DNA from: Neorhizobium tomejilense
GTDB lineage: Bacteria; Pseudomonadota; Alphaproteobacteria; Rhizobiales; Rhizobiaceae
DNA length: 64,000 nucleotides
Direction: 5' to 3'
NCBI GenBank assembly: GCA_002968845.1
Contig: PVBG01000009.1
Coordinates: 62,001-126,000, forward strand
Under the pieces are notes generated by a model. It was not told the origin of the DNA, did not search any database, and saw only the letters and a list, made by a program, of their open reading frames with translations. Shown one piece after another: positions 1-8,765 of the stretch; within the stretch, counting starts at the first letter, position 1; each line of letters begins with the position of its first letter. Both the position numbers and the translations under genes were made by a program.

Positions 1-1993
1 GCAGTTCCCAGCCAAGCTCGCCGACGAAATTGACGCGAAGCGCATGGGCAGAAGCAATGCCGACCGAAATCTCCTTGCCGGACAGCCAGGGGAAATCCTT
101 GTTGTCGAGACTGGTGCGGGTGAGCTTCTTCAGAACCTGGCGGGACTTCGGGCCTGCCAGAACCAGCACGCCGAGCCTCTGGGTGATCTGGGTCAGTTTG
201 ACCGAGCCATCCGTCGGGGCGAGCTTACGCAGGTAATCCTGGTCATGCGCCTCATAGGCGCCCGCCGACACGAGATAGAAACGATCCGGTGCCCATTCGT
301 AGACGGTGAACTCGGAACGCACCCCACCCTGTTTGGTCAGAAGGTGGCAGAGCGCGATGCGGCCGCGCTTCTTCGGGATCGCATTGGCAAAGATAGAGTC
401 GAGGAAAGCGCGCGCACCCGGGCCGGACACTTCCATCTTGGCGAAGGCCGACATGTCGAGCACGCCGACATTCTCGTGGACATTCTTGACCTCGTTGCCA
501 ACGTGGTCGAAATAGTTCGAGCGGCGGAAGGACCATTTCTCGACGATCCGGCCATCTTCCAGTGCCGGCGCATGATTGTGGCCGGTCAGCACGTCGACGC
601 CGACGCCGAGGTCTTCCGCAGGCACTTCATAACCTTCAGGCGCGAACCAGTTGGCGCGCTCCCAGCCGTAGACGGAGCCGAACACGGCACCCATCTTCTT
701 CAGCCGGTCATAGACCGGCGTCGTCTTCAACGGACGCGCGGCAGAACGCTCTTCGTCAGGATAATGCATCGTGAAAACATTGGCATAGGCCTCTTCGTTC
801 TTCTCGATGAGGTAGCCTTCCGTTGCGTAAGGGCCGAAGCGGCGCGGATCGACGCCCATCATGTCGACGGTGGGTTCGCCATCGACGATCCATTCCGCCA
901 GCTGCCAGCCGGCGCCGCCAGCGGCGGTGATGCCGAAGGAATGGCCCTCGTTCAGCCAGAAGTTCTTGAGCCCGGGCGCGGGACCGACGATCGGCGAGCC
1001 GTCCGGCGTATAGGCGATCGCGCCATTGTAGACCTTCTTGATGCCCACTTCGCCGAAGGCCGGCACGCGCACGATGGCGGTCTCGATATAGGGCATCAGC
1101 CGGTCGAGTTCCTCGTTGAAGAGCTCGTATTCGCTCTCGTCGGACGGACCGTCGACGTAACAGACAGGTGCTCCGACCTCGTAAGGCCCGAGCAGCAGGC
1201 CGCCATTCTCCTCGCGCATGTACCAGGAGGAGTCCGATTCGCGCAGGACCCCCATTTCCGGCAGGCCCTTGGCCTTGCGCTCCTGGATCGCCGGATGCGG
1301 TTCGGTGACGATGTACTGGTGTTCGACCGGTATGACCGGAATGTTGATGCCAACCATCTCGCCGGTCTTGCGGGCGAAGTTGCCGGTGCAGGAAATGACG
1401 TGTTCGGCGGTGATCTCGCCCTTGTCAGTCGTCACTTTCCAGAGCCCGTCCGGCTGTTGTTCGATGGCGGTGACGGTCGTGTTGCGATAGATCGCGGCGC
1501 CGAGGTCGCGCGCGCCCTTGGCAAGCGCCTGGGTGAGGTCCGCCGGCTGAATATAACCGTCGTCAGGATGCTGGATGGCGCCGAGGATTCCATCCATCTC
1601 GCAGAGCGGCCAGATTTCCTTCACCTGTTCGGGCGTCAGGACGTTGACCGTGACGCCGATCGTCTCGGCGATCCCGGCATAATACATGTACTCTTCCCAG
1701 CGGTCCCTGGTGCGGGCGAGACGGATGTTCGAGACTTTCGAGAAACCGACATTCATGCCGGTCTCTTCCTGCAGTTCCTGATAGAAACGCACCGAATATT
1801 TGTGCAGCTGGCCAACCGAATAGGAGAGGTTGAAAAGCGGCAGAAGGCCCGCCGCATGCCAGGTCGAACCGGAGGTCAATTCCTTGCGTTCGATCAGGAC
1901 GGCATCGCTCCAGCCCTTTTTCGCCAGATGATAAAGCGTCGAAACACCGACCACGCCGCCGCCGATCACCACCGCCCGTGCATGTGTCTTCAT
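1..1993 (-). CDS. FAD-dependent dimethylglycine/sarcosine dehydrogenase-like protein (GcvT family), 3' end outside window
   Basis: The encoded protein (664 codons visible) begins with an FAD-binding Rossmann motif, VVIGGGVVGVST, about ten residues in, followed by a DAO-type oxidoreductase domain and then, past about residue 430, the start of a glycine-cleavage T-protein (folate-binding) domain. This order is that of dimethylglycine or sarcosine dehydrogenases, which oxidatively demethylate N-methylglycines and pass the C1 unit to tetrahydrofolate; family members are usually 810-860 residues, so roughly the last fifth lies to the left of the window. The ATG at 1991-1993 is preceded by a GAGGGG ribosome site. 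Exact substrate (dimethylglycine, sarcosine or another betaine breakdown product) cannot be told from sequence. It stands alone here, with the MscS gene behind it on the same strand. Confidence 0.85.
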   Translation of the reverse strand, partial: MKTHARAVVIGGGVVGVSTLYHLAKKGWSDAVLIERKELTSGSTWHAAGLLPLFNLSYSVGQLHKYSVRFYQELQEETGMNVGFSKVSNIRLARTRDRWEEYMYYAGIAETIGVTVNVLTPEQVKEIWPLCEMDGILGAIQHPDDGYIQPADLTQALAKGARDLGAAIYRNTTVTAIEQQPDGLWKVTTDKGEITAEHVISCTGNFARKTGEMVGINIPVIPVEHQYIVTEPHPAIQERKAKGLPEMGVLRESDSSWYMREENGGLLLGPYEVGAPVCYVDGPSDESEYELFNEELDRLMPYIETAIVRVPAFGEVGIKKVYNGAIAYTPDGSPIVGPAPGLKNFWLNEGHSFGITAAGGAGWQLAEWIVDGEPTVDMMGVDPRRFGPYATEGYLIEKNEEAYANVFTMHYPDEERSAARPLKTTPVYDRLKKMGAVFGSVYGWERANWFAPEGYEVPAEDLGVGVDVLTGHNHAPALEDGRIVEKWSFRRSNYFDHVGNEVKNVHENVGVLDMSAFAKMEVSGPGARAFLDSIFANAIPKKRGRIALCHLLTKQGGVRSEFTVYEWAPDRFYLVSAGAYEAHDQDYLRKLAPTDGSVKLTQITQRLGVLVLAGPKSRQVLKKLTRTSLDNKDFPWLSGKEISVGIASAHALRVNFVGELGWEL

Positions 1994-2146
1994 GGAATGA
2001 ACCCCTCTTCGGCCTCGTGCGGCCTTTTCGCGAACTGCAGGGACTATGCAATTCCGACAGGCGGGCCAAACGCCTGTTTACGACATGCCAAGAGCCAGCC
2101 CGCGACGACCCTCAGAATGGCCGTGCGGGCTCGGGCGGAGGCACGG

Positions 2147-4627
2147 TCATGCGCCCCCTCTTGCATCGTTCTCCTCCTGCGGGATCGGTCTGCCCCGATG
2201 AAAGATGATTTCCTGCTGCGGGAACGGAATATCGATCCCCTCCTCCTTGAACCGCTTGAGGATGGCGATCCGCAGATTGTTGCGGATCCTCAAGCCCTCG
2301 CCCATGTCGGCCAGATGGAACCTCAGTTCGAAATTGAGCGAGGAAGGCCCGAAGCTCAGAAACTCCACATGCGGTTCCGGATTGCGCAGCACTTCCGGCA
2401 CCTGATCGACCAGTTCCAGAAGGATATCCATCACCTTCTGCGGATCGGTGTGGTGGCTCACCGCGACCGGCACCTCGGAACGCCCGATCTTGTTGCGATG
2501 CGTCCAGTTGCCGACCGGCGAATTGATGAGGTCGGAATTCGGCACGATGATCGACTGCTTACGGAACGTCTCGATCTCCGTGGCGCGCACCGAAATGCGC
2601 TTGACGATACCTTCTGTCGCCCCGGTCACCACATGGTCGCCGACCTTGAAGGGCCGCTCGACGAGCAGGATCAGACCGGAGACGAAGTTCGAGACGATAT
2701 TTTGGAGACCGAAACCGATGCCGACCGATAGGGCGGATGCCACCAGCGCGAAGCTCGAGAGATCGATGCCCGCGGCCGAGACGCCGACGATCACCGCAAG
2801 CCCGATGCCGAGGTAACCGATACCGGTCTTGACCGAGTTGCGGACCCCGAGATCCACCTGGCTGCGCGCCAGCACATTGCCGTCGATCCACTTCTGTACC
2901 CAGCGGGTGACGACGAAACCGAGGCCGAAAAGCAGGATGCCGCCGAGGATGCCGACGATCGAGATCGAGATGTTGCCGATCCGGATCTGCGTGAAGAAAC
3001 TGTAGATCCAGGCTTCGATATCGGCGATCTGGAAGCCCCAGGTCAGCAGGATGAGGGGGATGCCGAGGATCAGCGCAAAGGCGTAGATGCCAAGTCCAGC
3101 AACGAGCCCTGCCTGGTCGAGGGAGACCTCGCCGAAATTGAAGCTTTCGGCGAGCCGGCGGCCGACCGCCGTATCCGTGAACGATCCCTGTTTCGAAACC
3201 GCCCTGCCCGACAGGAGCCCGATATAGATCAGCACGATCACCGCACCTGTCAGCACGATCTGGGTCGAAGCGAACCGGGCAAGCCCCACATATCCCGTCA
3301 GAACCGACAGGATCAGGAGCAGACCCATGACACGGAGGAACAGCGGAAAGTACCGCGGCCACCGATGTCCCGGCCCATCGGGATCTTCACCCTCGACAAG
3401 CCGCGGCTGGACGAAGGAGATGGCAATCAGGATCAGGCCGATGATCACCGAAGCTAGCAGGCTTTTGACGATGGTCAGAACCAGCGGCGAATTCAGCGCC
3501 TCGCTGATCGCGCCGAGCAGATAGTCGAGCCCGTTGACGATCGCCATGGCGAGTACGGCGAGCGTCAGCAGGCGGGCACCGCGATTGGTGATGCGGACGA
3601 GCCGCCACTCCGGCTCGCCCGGCGCCAATACGCCATAGGTGAGCTTCCAGACGAAATTAACGAACCAGACGAAGCCGAAAAAGGTCACCACGATCGGCGT
3701 GATATCCGTCCGCAGCACGTTGAAGCCGTCGAGGAACAGGAAGGAAGCGAGCAGAAAGGCCGCCAGCGCCACGGTCTGGATCACCGTCGACCAGAACGCC
3801 ACCGACAATCTCCTTATATAGGAGGGATGTTCGTGGTCGTTTCGCCGGATGAAGCGCCCGAACAGCCGGTATCCTCCGGACAGGAAGAGCATAGCCGCGC
3901 CGAGCGACAGCGCCAGAGCGCCCAGCAGCTGCAGCTTCTTGAATTTCCAGACGAAACTGATCCAGCCGCTGAAGGTAGAGCCGAAGTTCCTGACCTCGGC
4001 GACGAACGCGTGGCCGGCATCGGCGAACAATTCGCCCGACAGCTCGGTGTGGCGGAACAGCGTCTGAGTAAACAGCGTGCGGCGCAGATTGGTGATCGTG
4101 TTGGCGACCTGGGTCGCGCTGTTGGAAAGCTGGCCGGCGTCGTCGACGATCAGATTGAGCTCGGAGCGCTCGTTCAACAGCCGATTGCGCTCTTCAACGA
4201 CCGCAGGCGCTTCCGGAGGCTGGCCGGCCGCAGGCGGCTCGCCGAGGCTCTTAAGCCGGGCCTGGATCTGTTCGACGCGAGTGCGCATGGCATCCGAGGC
4301 CGAGCGCATTTCGCCGACGATCGTTTCCGCCTGAACCCTGAGTTCCGCAAGGCGCGCATCGTCATCGGCGTCGCTTTGGATCCGGTTGCGGAAGCTATCG
4401 AGCCGCTGACGGATCGTGTCTATCTTGCCCTTCATGTCCGAATTGATCGAATCGAGGGTGACGTCGGGTGGCACCTGCTCCTGGCGCTGTCCCTGCGCCT
4501 GCTGTTGCGTCTGGGCGAACACCTGCGACGGCGAGCCCAGCTGGACGGCGGCGGTCATGAGTGCGGCGAACAGCACGCGGGTTATGCGCTGAATGGTTGA
4601 AGGGCCGGTCGTGGGAAGTTCTGTCAA
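2147..4627 (-). CDS. Large MscS-family mechanosensitive channel with N-terminal DUF3772-type region
   Basis: An 826-residue membrane protein. Residues about 14-38 are a signal peptide ending near VFAQ. A coiled, Gln/Arg/Glu-rich periplasmic region (about 40-190, DUF3772-like) follows, then some ten hydrophobic segments. The C-terminal third is the MscS core, with the pore-lining Gly/Ala-rich helix and the beta-domain signature VERPFKVGDHV near residue 660. By family, it gates on membrane tension to release solutes on hypo-osmotic shock, and the long N-terminus resembles MscK-type channels. The chosen start is a TTG at 4625-4627 with AAAAGAG upstream; the next in-frame ATG (4558) would cut the signal peptide, so it is less likely. 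The gene is divergent from the glsB-like stress gene at 4792. Confidence 0.85.
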   Translation of the reverse strand: MTELPTTGPSTIQRITRVLFAALMTAAVQLGSPSQVFAQTQQQAQGQRQEQVPPDVTLDSINSDMKGKIDTIRQRLDSFRNRIQSDADDDARLAELRVQAETIVGEMRSASDAMRTRVEQIQARLKSLGEPPAAGQPPEAPAVVEERNRLLNERSELNLIVDDAGQLSNSATQVANTITNLRRTLFTQTLFRHTELSGELFADAGHAFVAEVRNFGSTFSGWISFVWKFKKLQLLGALALSLGAAMLFLSGGYRLFGRFIRRNDHEHPSYIRRLSVAFWSTVIQTVALAAFLLASFLFLDGFNVLRTDITPIVVTFFGFVWFVNFVWKLTYGVLAPGEPEWRLVRITNRGARLLTLAVLAMAIVNGLDYLLGAISEALNSPLVLTIVKSLLASVIIGLILIAISFVQPRLVEGEDPDGPGHRWPRYFPLFLRVMGLLLILSVLTGYVGLARFASTQIVLTGAVIVLIYIGLLSGRAVSKQGSFTDTAVGRRLAESFNFGEVSLDQAGLVAGLGIYAFALILGIPLILLTWGFQIADIEAWIYSFFTQIRIGNISISIVGILGGILLFGLGFVVTRWVQKWIDGNVLARSQVDLGVRNSVKTGIGYLGIGLAVIVGVSAAGIDLSSFALVASALSVGIGFGLQNIVSNFVSGLILLVERPFKVGDHVVTGATEGIVKRISVRATEIETFRKQSIIVPNSDLINSPVGNWTHRNKIGRSEVPVAVSHHTDPQKVMDILLELVDQVPEVLRNPEPHVEFLSFGPSSLNFELRFHLADMGEGLRIRNNLRIAILKRFKEEGIDIPFPQQEIIFHRGRPIPQEENDARGGA

Positions 4628-4707
4628 ATGTCTGCTCTTTTGTCTTTCGATCGGATTCGTCGGCGAAAATAGAGTGACTTCTGGGCGAAGAAAAGGAATG
4701 CTGTAGT

Positions 4708-4744
4708 CCAGGTTCCAGGAATTGTTCCAATTCCTGGAACCTGG
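4708..4744. repeat. Perfect 17-bp inverted repeat with 3-base loop
   Basis: The arm CCAGGTTCCAGGAATTG (4708-4724) is repeated exactly as its reverse complement at 4728-4744, separated by TTC. The right arm contains the GGAAC -35 element of the EcfG promoter for the downstream gene. The repeat lies between the divergent MscS and GlsB/YeaQ genes, so it could be an operator, a cruciform, or a terminator-like hairpin insulating the two. Confidence 0.85.
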
Positions 4745-4760
4745 AACATTTCTTCGCGTT
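4736..4760 (+). promoter_or_regulatory. EcfG (general stress sigma factor) promoter, GGAAC-N16-CGTT
   Basis: GGAAC at 4736-4740 and CGTT at 4757-4760 are exactly 16 bases apart, the consensus for alphaproteobacterial EcfG sigma factors. The predicted transcript starts near 4767 and runs into the stress-family membrane protein at 4792, which fits the function. The -35 element sits in the right arm of the palindrome 4708-4744. Confidence 0.75.
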
Positions 4761-4791
4761 TCCCCGTCCCAACAATCATTGAGGGTAAGTC

Positions 4792-5043
4792 ATGGAACAG
4801 GCAGGTATCGGCTGGATCGCAGCCATCATCATCGGCGGCATTGCCGGCTGGCTCGCCGAAAAGTTCATGAAAAGCGACATGGGCTTGATCATGAACATCA
4901 TTCTGGGCATTGTCGGCGCCATCATCGCCAATGCCATTCTCGGCGTCTTCGGCGTCGTGCTCGGCGGCTGGATCGGCTACCTGATTGCCGGCTTCATCGG
5001 TGCATGCATCCTGATTGCCGTTGCACGCATGTTCCGCCGATAA
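4792..5043 (+). CDS. GlsB/YeaQ/YmgE-family stress-response membrane protein
   Basis: An 83-residue, almost wholly hydrophobic protein with three membrane segments rich in Gly/Ala/Ile and repeated G-x-x-G packing motifs (IGGIAGWLAEKFM near residue 15, LGGWIGYLIAG near 60). This is the transglycosylase-associated/YeaQ family, small inner-membrane proteins induced under general stress; the biochemical role is unknown. Start ATG 4792 follows a GAGGG site. An EcfG promoter (4736-4760) points straight at it, so general-stress induction is predicted. It converges on the DUF924 gene with only 11 bases between them. Confidence 0.9.
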   Translation: MEQAGIGWIAAIIIGGIAGWLAEKFMKSDMGLIMNIILGIVGAIIANAILGVFGVVLGGWIGYLIAGFIGACILIAVARMFRR

Positions 5044-5054
5044 TTACTTCAAGA

Positions 5055-5612
5055 TCAGAAACCGGCGCCGGGCTTGGCAAGATATTCGAGTTCGGCGGCG
5101 GTCGATTCCCGGCCGAGCAGCGCATTGCGGTGCGGGAAACGGCCAAATTCGCGGATCACCGCACGGTGACGTTCCGCATAATCCAGATATTCCGCATCCC
5201 CCAGCAAGGCGAACAGTTCAACCGACCGATCCTGATCGGCGAGCGTCTCCGAATGCTCGAAGGGAAGATAGAAGAAGCCGCGCTGCTCGGGCAGAACCGC
5301 CATATCCGCGCCAGCCTCGATCGCCAGCCTTGTCTCACGCAAGGCCAGCCAATCCGTTGCGAAGGCAAGCGGGGTGCCGCGATAGAGGTTGCGGGAAAGC
5401 TGGTCGAGCACGATCACCGCTGCGAGCCGATTTTCCGGCGACGCCCGCCAGGCGTCGAGCTCGCCGCGGGCAAGCGAAAGATGAGTGGCCGCGAAATGCC
5501 GGCGCATCGCCTCGTCGAGCGCCTCGTTCTTCTCGAACCAGTCCTTGCGGGTCAGCTCCTTGAACCAGAAGGTGAAAACTTCCTCGGGGGTTTTTACGTC
5601 GGCCTGCGCCAT
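5055..5612 (-). CDS. DUF924 family protein
   Basis: A 185-residue soluble alpha-helical protein. Family features include FTFWFKEL near the N-terminus, VLDQLSRNLYRGTPLAFATD around 68-87, FFYLPFEHSE near 110 and a C-terminal FGRFPHRNALLGR. The DUF924 fold resembles TPR-like proteins; no reaction is established. The gene starts 11 bases after the end of the upstream UPF0303 gene on the same strand, so the two are probably co-transcribed. Confidence 0.9.
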   Translation of the reverse strand: MAQADVKTPEEVFTFWFKELTRKDWFEKNEALDEAMRRHFAATHLSLARGELDAWRASPENRLAAVIVLDQLSRNLYRGTPLAFATDWLALRETRLAIEAGADMAVLPEQRGFFYLPFEHSETLADQDRSVELFALLGDAEYLDYAERHRAVIREFGRFPHRNALLGRESTAAELEYLAKPGAGF

Positions 5613-5623
5613 CGCATATCTCC

Positions 5624-6115
5624 TTAGCCGAGACGGAGTGTGGAGATATCCTTGCCGGTCATCCGGGCAAGGGCTTCGACGACCATGTTATGATCCTCGC
5701 GCTGTGGCAGGCCCGACACCGTCACCGCCCCGATGCAGCCGACACCGGCGACCTTGATCGGAAAGCTGCCGCCATGCGGCGCATGGTCCGCTGCGGGAAT
5801 ACCATATCGGCTTTCCACCGTATCGCCCTGGAGCTCGAGCTTCCGCCCGATTGCATAACTCGACTGGAAAAAGCGGAACACCAGATTGCGCTTGCGGCGT
5901 ACCCAGTTTTCGTTGTCTGCGGTGGTGCCCGGCAATGCCGTGTAGAAGGCGGACATCGAATGCAGCCGCACGTCGATGACGACGCTCAGGCCCCGTTCGA
6001 CGGCCATGTGGCGAAGCAGCGATCCGAGGTCCCAGGCAGTGGTCAGGTCGAACCGGTCGAAGACCAGTGCCTTCTCCTGTTCCGCGATCTTCGCCATGTC
6101 TTCTTCGATCGTCAT
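5624..6115 (-). CDS. UPF0303 / heme-degrading-domain (HbpS-like, DUF336) protein
   Basis: A 163-residue protein with the HbpS-like pattern: an N-terminal helix, the segment IDVRLHSMSAFYTALPGTTADNE (about residues 47-69), and a C-terminal GGSFPIKVAGVGCIGAVTVSGLPQREDH stretch (about 115-142) that is strongly conserved in UPF0303. Members are annotated as heme-degrading-domain proteins by similarity to HbpS, but most are uncharacterised and several HbpS-like proteins bind flavin or corrinoid cofactors instead, so the activity is left open. It is the first gene of a probable pair with the DUF924 gene. Confidence 0.85.
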   Translation of the reverse strand: MTIEEDMAKIAEQEKALVFDRFDLTTAWDLGSLLRHMAVERGLSVVIDVRLHSMSAFYTALPGTTADNENWVRRKRNLVFRFFQSSYAIGRKLELQGDTVESRYGIPAADHAPHGGSFPIKVAGVGCIGAVTVSGLPQREDHNMVVEALARMTGKDISTLRLG

Positions 6116-6175
6116 GCGTTCCCCTCCGGATTGCGATGGCGGGGATTGATGACGACAAATCCGGCGAAAGTAAAG

Positions 6176-6727
6176 TTACTCGGCGGCAGCGAGTCCCCGG
6201 ACGGGGAAGAAGGCGGCAAGCTCGTCGACGGCAAAGCCGATCCGTTGCTGCAGGGACTCCGAAACGATCCGATAATCGGCGAAATCGCGATCGGAGGCGT
6301 AGACAGCCGTCGGCAATGTATGGGCCATGAAGAATCCGAACAGCGGCCGAAGCTGATGTTCGACCATCAGTGCGTGCCGGTCGCCGCCGCCGGTTGCGGT
6401 GATCAGGATCGGCTTGGCGCGCAGTTGTTCCGGATCGATCAGGTCGATGAAATGTTTGAACAGGCCGGGATAGCTGCCCTTGTAGGTCGGCGAACCGACG
6501 ATCAGGAAATCGGCCTCCACGACATCGGCGAGCACCCTGGCGGCTGCTTCGTCGAGATCGCCCTGGCGTTGTGCCTGACCGAGAGACGGCCCGACATCGG
6601 TAAGGTCGTGAAGCCGGACGTCGAATCCATAACGTTCGGCTGCGACGGAGGCGATGTGTTCGACCAGCGCAAAGGTCTTGGATGGGCGGTTGTAGCTACC
6701 CGCAAGACCGACGAGTTTCAGGGCCAT
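6176..6727 (-). CDS. NADPH-dependent FMN reductase (MsuE/SsuE-type flavodoxin-fold)
   Basis: A 183-residue flavodoxin-like protein. The phosphate-binding loop is GSYNRPSKT (residues 10-18) and the flavin-contact motif is SPTYKGSYPGLFKHFIDL (about 83-100), as in NAD(P)H:FMN reductases that feed reduced FMN to two-component monooxygenases (sulfonate or nitrilotriacetate type). The ATG at 6725-6727 is preceded by AGAGGAA; an upstream in-frame start would add an unrelated 21 residues. No partner monooxygenase is adjacent, and the next gene upstream is an FAD/NAD(P)-binding protein on the same strand 117 bases away. MsuE versus SsuE cannot be settled from sequence. Confidence 0.8.
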   Translation of the reverse strand: MALKLVGLAGSYNRPSKTFALVEHIASVAAERYGFDVRLHDLTDVGPSLGQAQRQGDLDEAAARVLADVVEADFLIVGSPTYKGSYPGLFKHFIDLIDPEQLRAKPILITATGGGDRHALMVEHQLRPLFGFFMAHTLPTAVYASDRDFADYRIVSESLQQRIGFAVDELAAFFPVRGLAAAE

Positions 6728-6844
6728 GGAAATTCCTCTCTGCGCAATGACTTTCTCCAGATTAGCGTGGGTACCGCAGCATGAAAGCAAGGAAGCTGCC
6801 GCAGATACCCAGTCAGGAGAAAATCATGCTCAGAGAATGCTTGA

Positions 6845-8230
6845 TCACGCGATGCGGGCCGTCCGCGGCGCAGCGCGGGCGATCTGGGTCGTGATCTCTT
6901 CGGCAAGCGCCTTTGCCTGGACACGGATATCCGGCACAGCCGTGATCTCCCAGAACTGGCCGGCCGTCAGCGCTCCGGCTGCAAACAGGCCCGGCTGCGG
7001 CCGGCCGTCCGGGTCGAGAACCCGAGACTGCCGATCGACGGAAATGCCAAGTCCGAGTTCGTCCATGGAGATCATCTGTCGATTGCGCATCTCGCTCAGC
7101 AGCGGCGAATGGCCGATGCCTGCGCGCTCCATGCCTGTGCAGTTGACGATCCAGTCGGCACGGAGGGAGACGATGTCAGGCGTGCCGCGTTGCCTGAACC
7201 GGACGTTCGCACCTTCGCCATCCCTGTCGATCAAGCGGAGGAAGCCTGCATGCACAGTCACCGTGCCATCCTTCAGAAGCGCGTCGAAGCGCGCAAACAC
7301 CTCCGGCGCGATACGATGGCGGTGGACATTCCACCAGGCCAAGGCGTGCCGAAGGAAACGGGAACGCTGATCGGCATTGAGGCTCTGCCACAAAGCCTGG
7401 GTCTGCGGTCGCAGGCCATCGACGACGCCCCGCCAGTCGGCGCCGTTCTCCACCTGCCGGCGCAAAGCGTGAAGCAGCGCGCTGATCTCCCGGGTATCGG
7501 GCAGGTCCGGCGTGACCGGAGCGGCGCGTCGGGCCGGATGCGGGTGCGGCACCAGTCCGCGCCGCGACAGGACATGGATGCGGCCGCGATGGCCCTGGGC
7601 CCGCAGCGACAGGACCTGGTCGATCATCGTCAGCCCAGAGCCGAAGATACAGAGTTCGTCGGTACGGCCCACGCGCGAAAGCCACCCGAGCCGCCAAGGA
7701 TTGTCGATGGTTCGGGCGCCGACGGCCGAATCGATGCGATCCTTCGGCAGAGGCAGATCGGCATTGCCGACGCCGAGTGCCAGGATAACGGTACGGGCGC
7801 GCAATTCGCCGCCATTGTCGAGATGGAAGACGAGCCCGTCCTGTTCGCAGTGGACGCAGGCGGTGGCCTTGGCCCGGATGAAATCCACATGCGCGCGCCG
7901 CTCGCGGGGCCTCAGCAGCGAGGCCAGCGTGTCGCGCAGGTAGAGGCCGTAGTCGCCGCGAGAGGCGAAATCCTCAGGAAAGGCCGCCCTGCCCTGGCGG
8001 CGCAGCCATTCGACGAAATCGTCCGGCCGATCCGGAAACACGCTCATCCGCGCCGCCGGCACATTGAGGCGGTGCAGGTAAAATTCGGTGCGGTAGGCGG
8101 TGCCCCGCCCGAAGCCGGGATCGTCGCCGACCACAGCGATCGAGGCTGAGGACGGCAGGAAGCGAAGGAGATTGATGGTAAGGGCGATTGCGGAAAAACC
8201 GGAACCGACGACGGCGACATCATAAGTCAT
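6845..8230 (-). CDS. FAD/NAD(P)-binding protein, YdhS-like
   Basis: A 461-residue flavoprotein that opens with the Rossmann motif VAVVGSGFSAIALTINLL and carries the NAD_binding_9 hallmark GRGTAYRTE (about residues 42-50) and a second dinucleotide motif near ILALGVGNADLP. This family (E. coli YdhS-like) has no firmly assigned substrate. The ATG at 8228-8230 has GAGGAG eight bases upstream; a GTG nine bases earlier is possible but less well placed. Proximity to an FMN reductase hints at a shared redox role, but this is only inference. Confidence 0.8.
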   Translation of the reverse strand: MTYDVAVVGSGFSAIALTINLLRFLPSSASIAVVGDDPGFGRGTAYRTEFYLHRLNVPAARMSVFPDRPDDFVEWLRRQGRAAFPEDFASRGDYGLYLRDTLASLLRPRERRAHVDFIRAKATACVHCEQDGLVFHLDNGGELRARTVILALGVGNADLPLPKDRIDSAVGARTIDNPWRLGWLSRVGRTDELCIFGSGLTMIDQVLSLRAQGHRGRIHVLSRRGLVPHPHPARRAAPVTPDLPDTREISALLHALRRQVENGADWRGVVDGLRPQTQALWQSLNADQRSRFLRHALAWWNVHRHRIAPEVFARFDALLKDGTVTVHAGFLRLIDRDGEGANVRFRQRGTPDIVSLRADWIVNCTGMERAGIGHSPLLSEMRNRQMISMDELGLGISVDRQSRVLDPDGRPQPGLFAAGALTAGQFWEITAVPDIRVQAKALAEEITTQIARAAPRTARIA

Positions 8231-8378
8231 CAAGCACACTCCTCGTCCTTGGTTGCTCTGGGCGAAAGGCTGTCTTGGGGACCACGGGAAGACGGTTTTG
8301 GATCCGCTTCCGTGGCCGCTTCAATGTCTACCAACTTAATAGAGATTGACGAAGAGTAAAGGCGTTTTCGTGTCTCTA

Positions 8379-8681
8379 TCAGTTGCACGCCTGTTCAGGC
8401 CGCGGCAGCGTCAGGGCTTCGGCGCTTGGATTGGTATTGCTCGGCGTCCCCGGCGGCTGGCAGTGATCTTCGTGATCGACGGTGCCGGTCGTGCTGTTGG
8501 TCGTCGTCGGATCGGTAACGCCGGAAAGCGTCGTGACCTTCGAGGCGCCGGAATTGGCATCGGGTGTGGTCGCTGTCGCGCCGGGCAAGGCGGGAGTTGC
8601 GCCAGGGCCGGATGTCTGGGCCAAACCGGGTGCCGCAAGCGACAGCGAAAGGGCGGAAAACGCGATGAACCTCTTCAGCAT
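8379..8681 (-). CDS. Small secreted Thr/Pro/Gly-rich protein of unknown function
   Basis: A 100-residue protein with a clear signal peptide (Lys-Arg, a hydrophobic Ala/Leu/Ser core, cleavage after APGLAQ at about residue 22) and a low-complexity mature part rich in Thr, Pro, Gly, Asn and Ser, with two cysteines. I do not recognise the family. The ATG at 8679-8681 is preceded by a strong GGAGG. An EcfG-like promoter (8712-8737) lies just upstream, so stress induction is possible. Codon use matches the neighbours. Confidence 0.7.
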   Translation of the reverse strand: MLKRFIAFSALSLSLAAPGLAQTSGPGATPALPGATATTPDANSGASKVTTLSGVTDPTTTNSTTGTVDHEDHCQPPGTPSNTNPSAEALTLPRPEQACN

Positions 8682-8711
8682 CTGAAATTCCTCCGGTTGA
8701 TCGAAGGAGGT

Positions 8712-8737
8712 AACCGGAAGCCATACCACTTGGTTCC
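8712..8737 (-). promoter_or_regulatory. Possible EcfG-type promoter, GGAAC-N17-GGTT
   Basis: On the minus strand GGAAC (8737-8733) is followed after 17 bases by GGTT (8715-8712), one base off the CGTT consensus. It would start transcription near 8705, just ahead of the ribosome site of the small secreted protein. The mismatch and the alternative 17-base spacing make it weaker than the site at 4736. Confidence 0.4.
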
Positions 8738-8765
8738 GGCGACCCGTCTTCGGTCCACCGATGTT

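Noticed and set aside
44-2731. 895-codon open frame on the plus strand, antisense to the dehydrogenase and part of MscS
   Set aside because: A by-product of GC-rich third codon positions; it has no ribosome site or family signature, and the opposite strand encodes well-recognised proteins.
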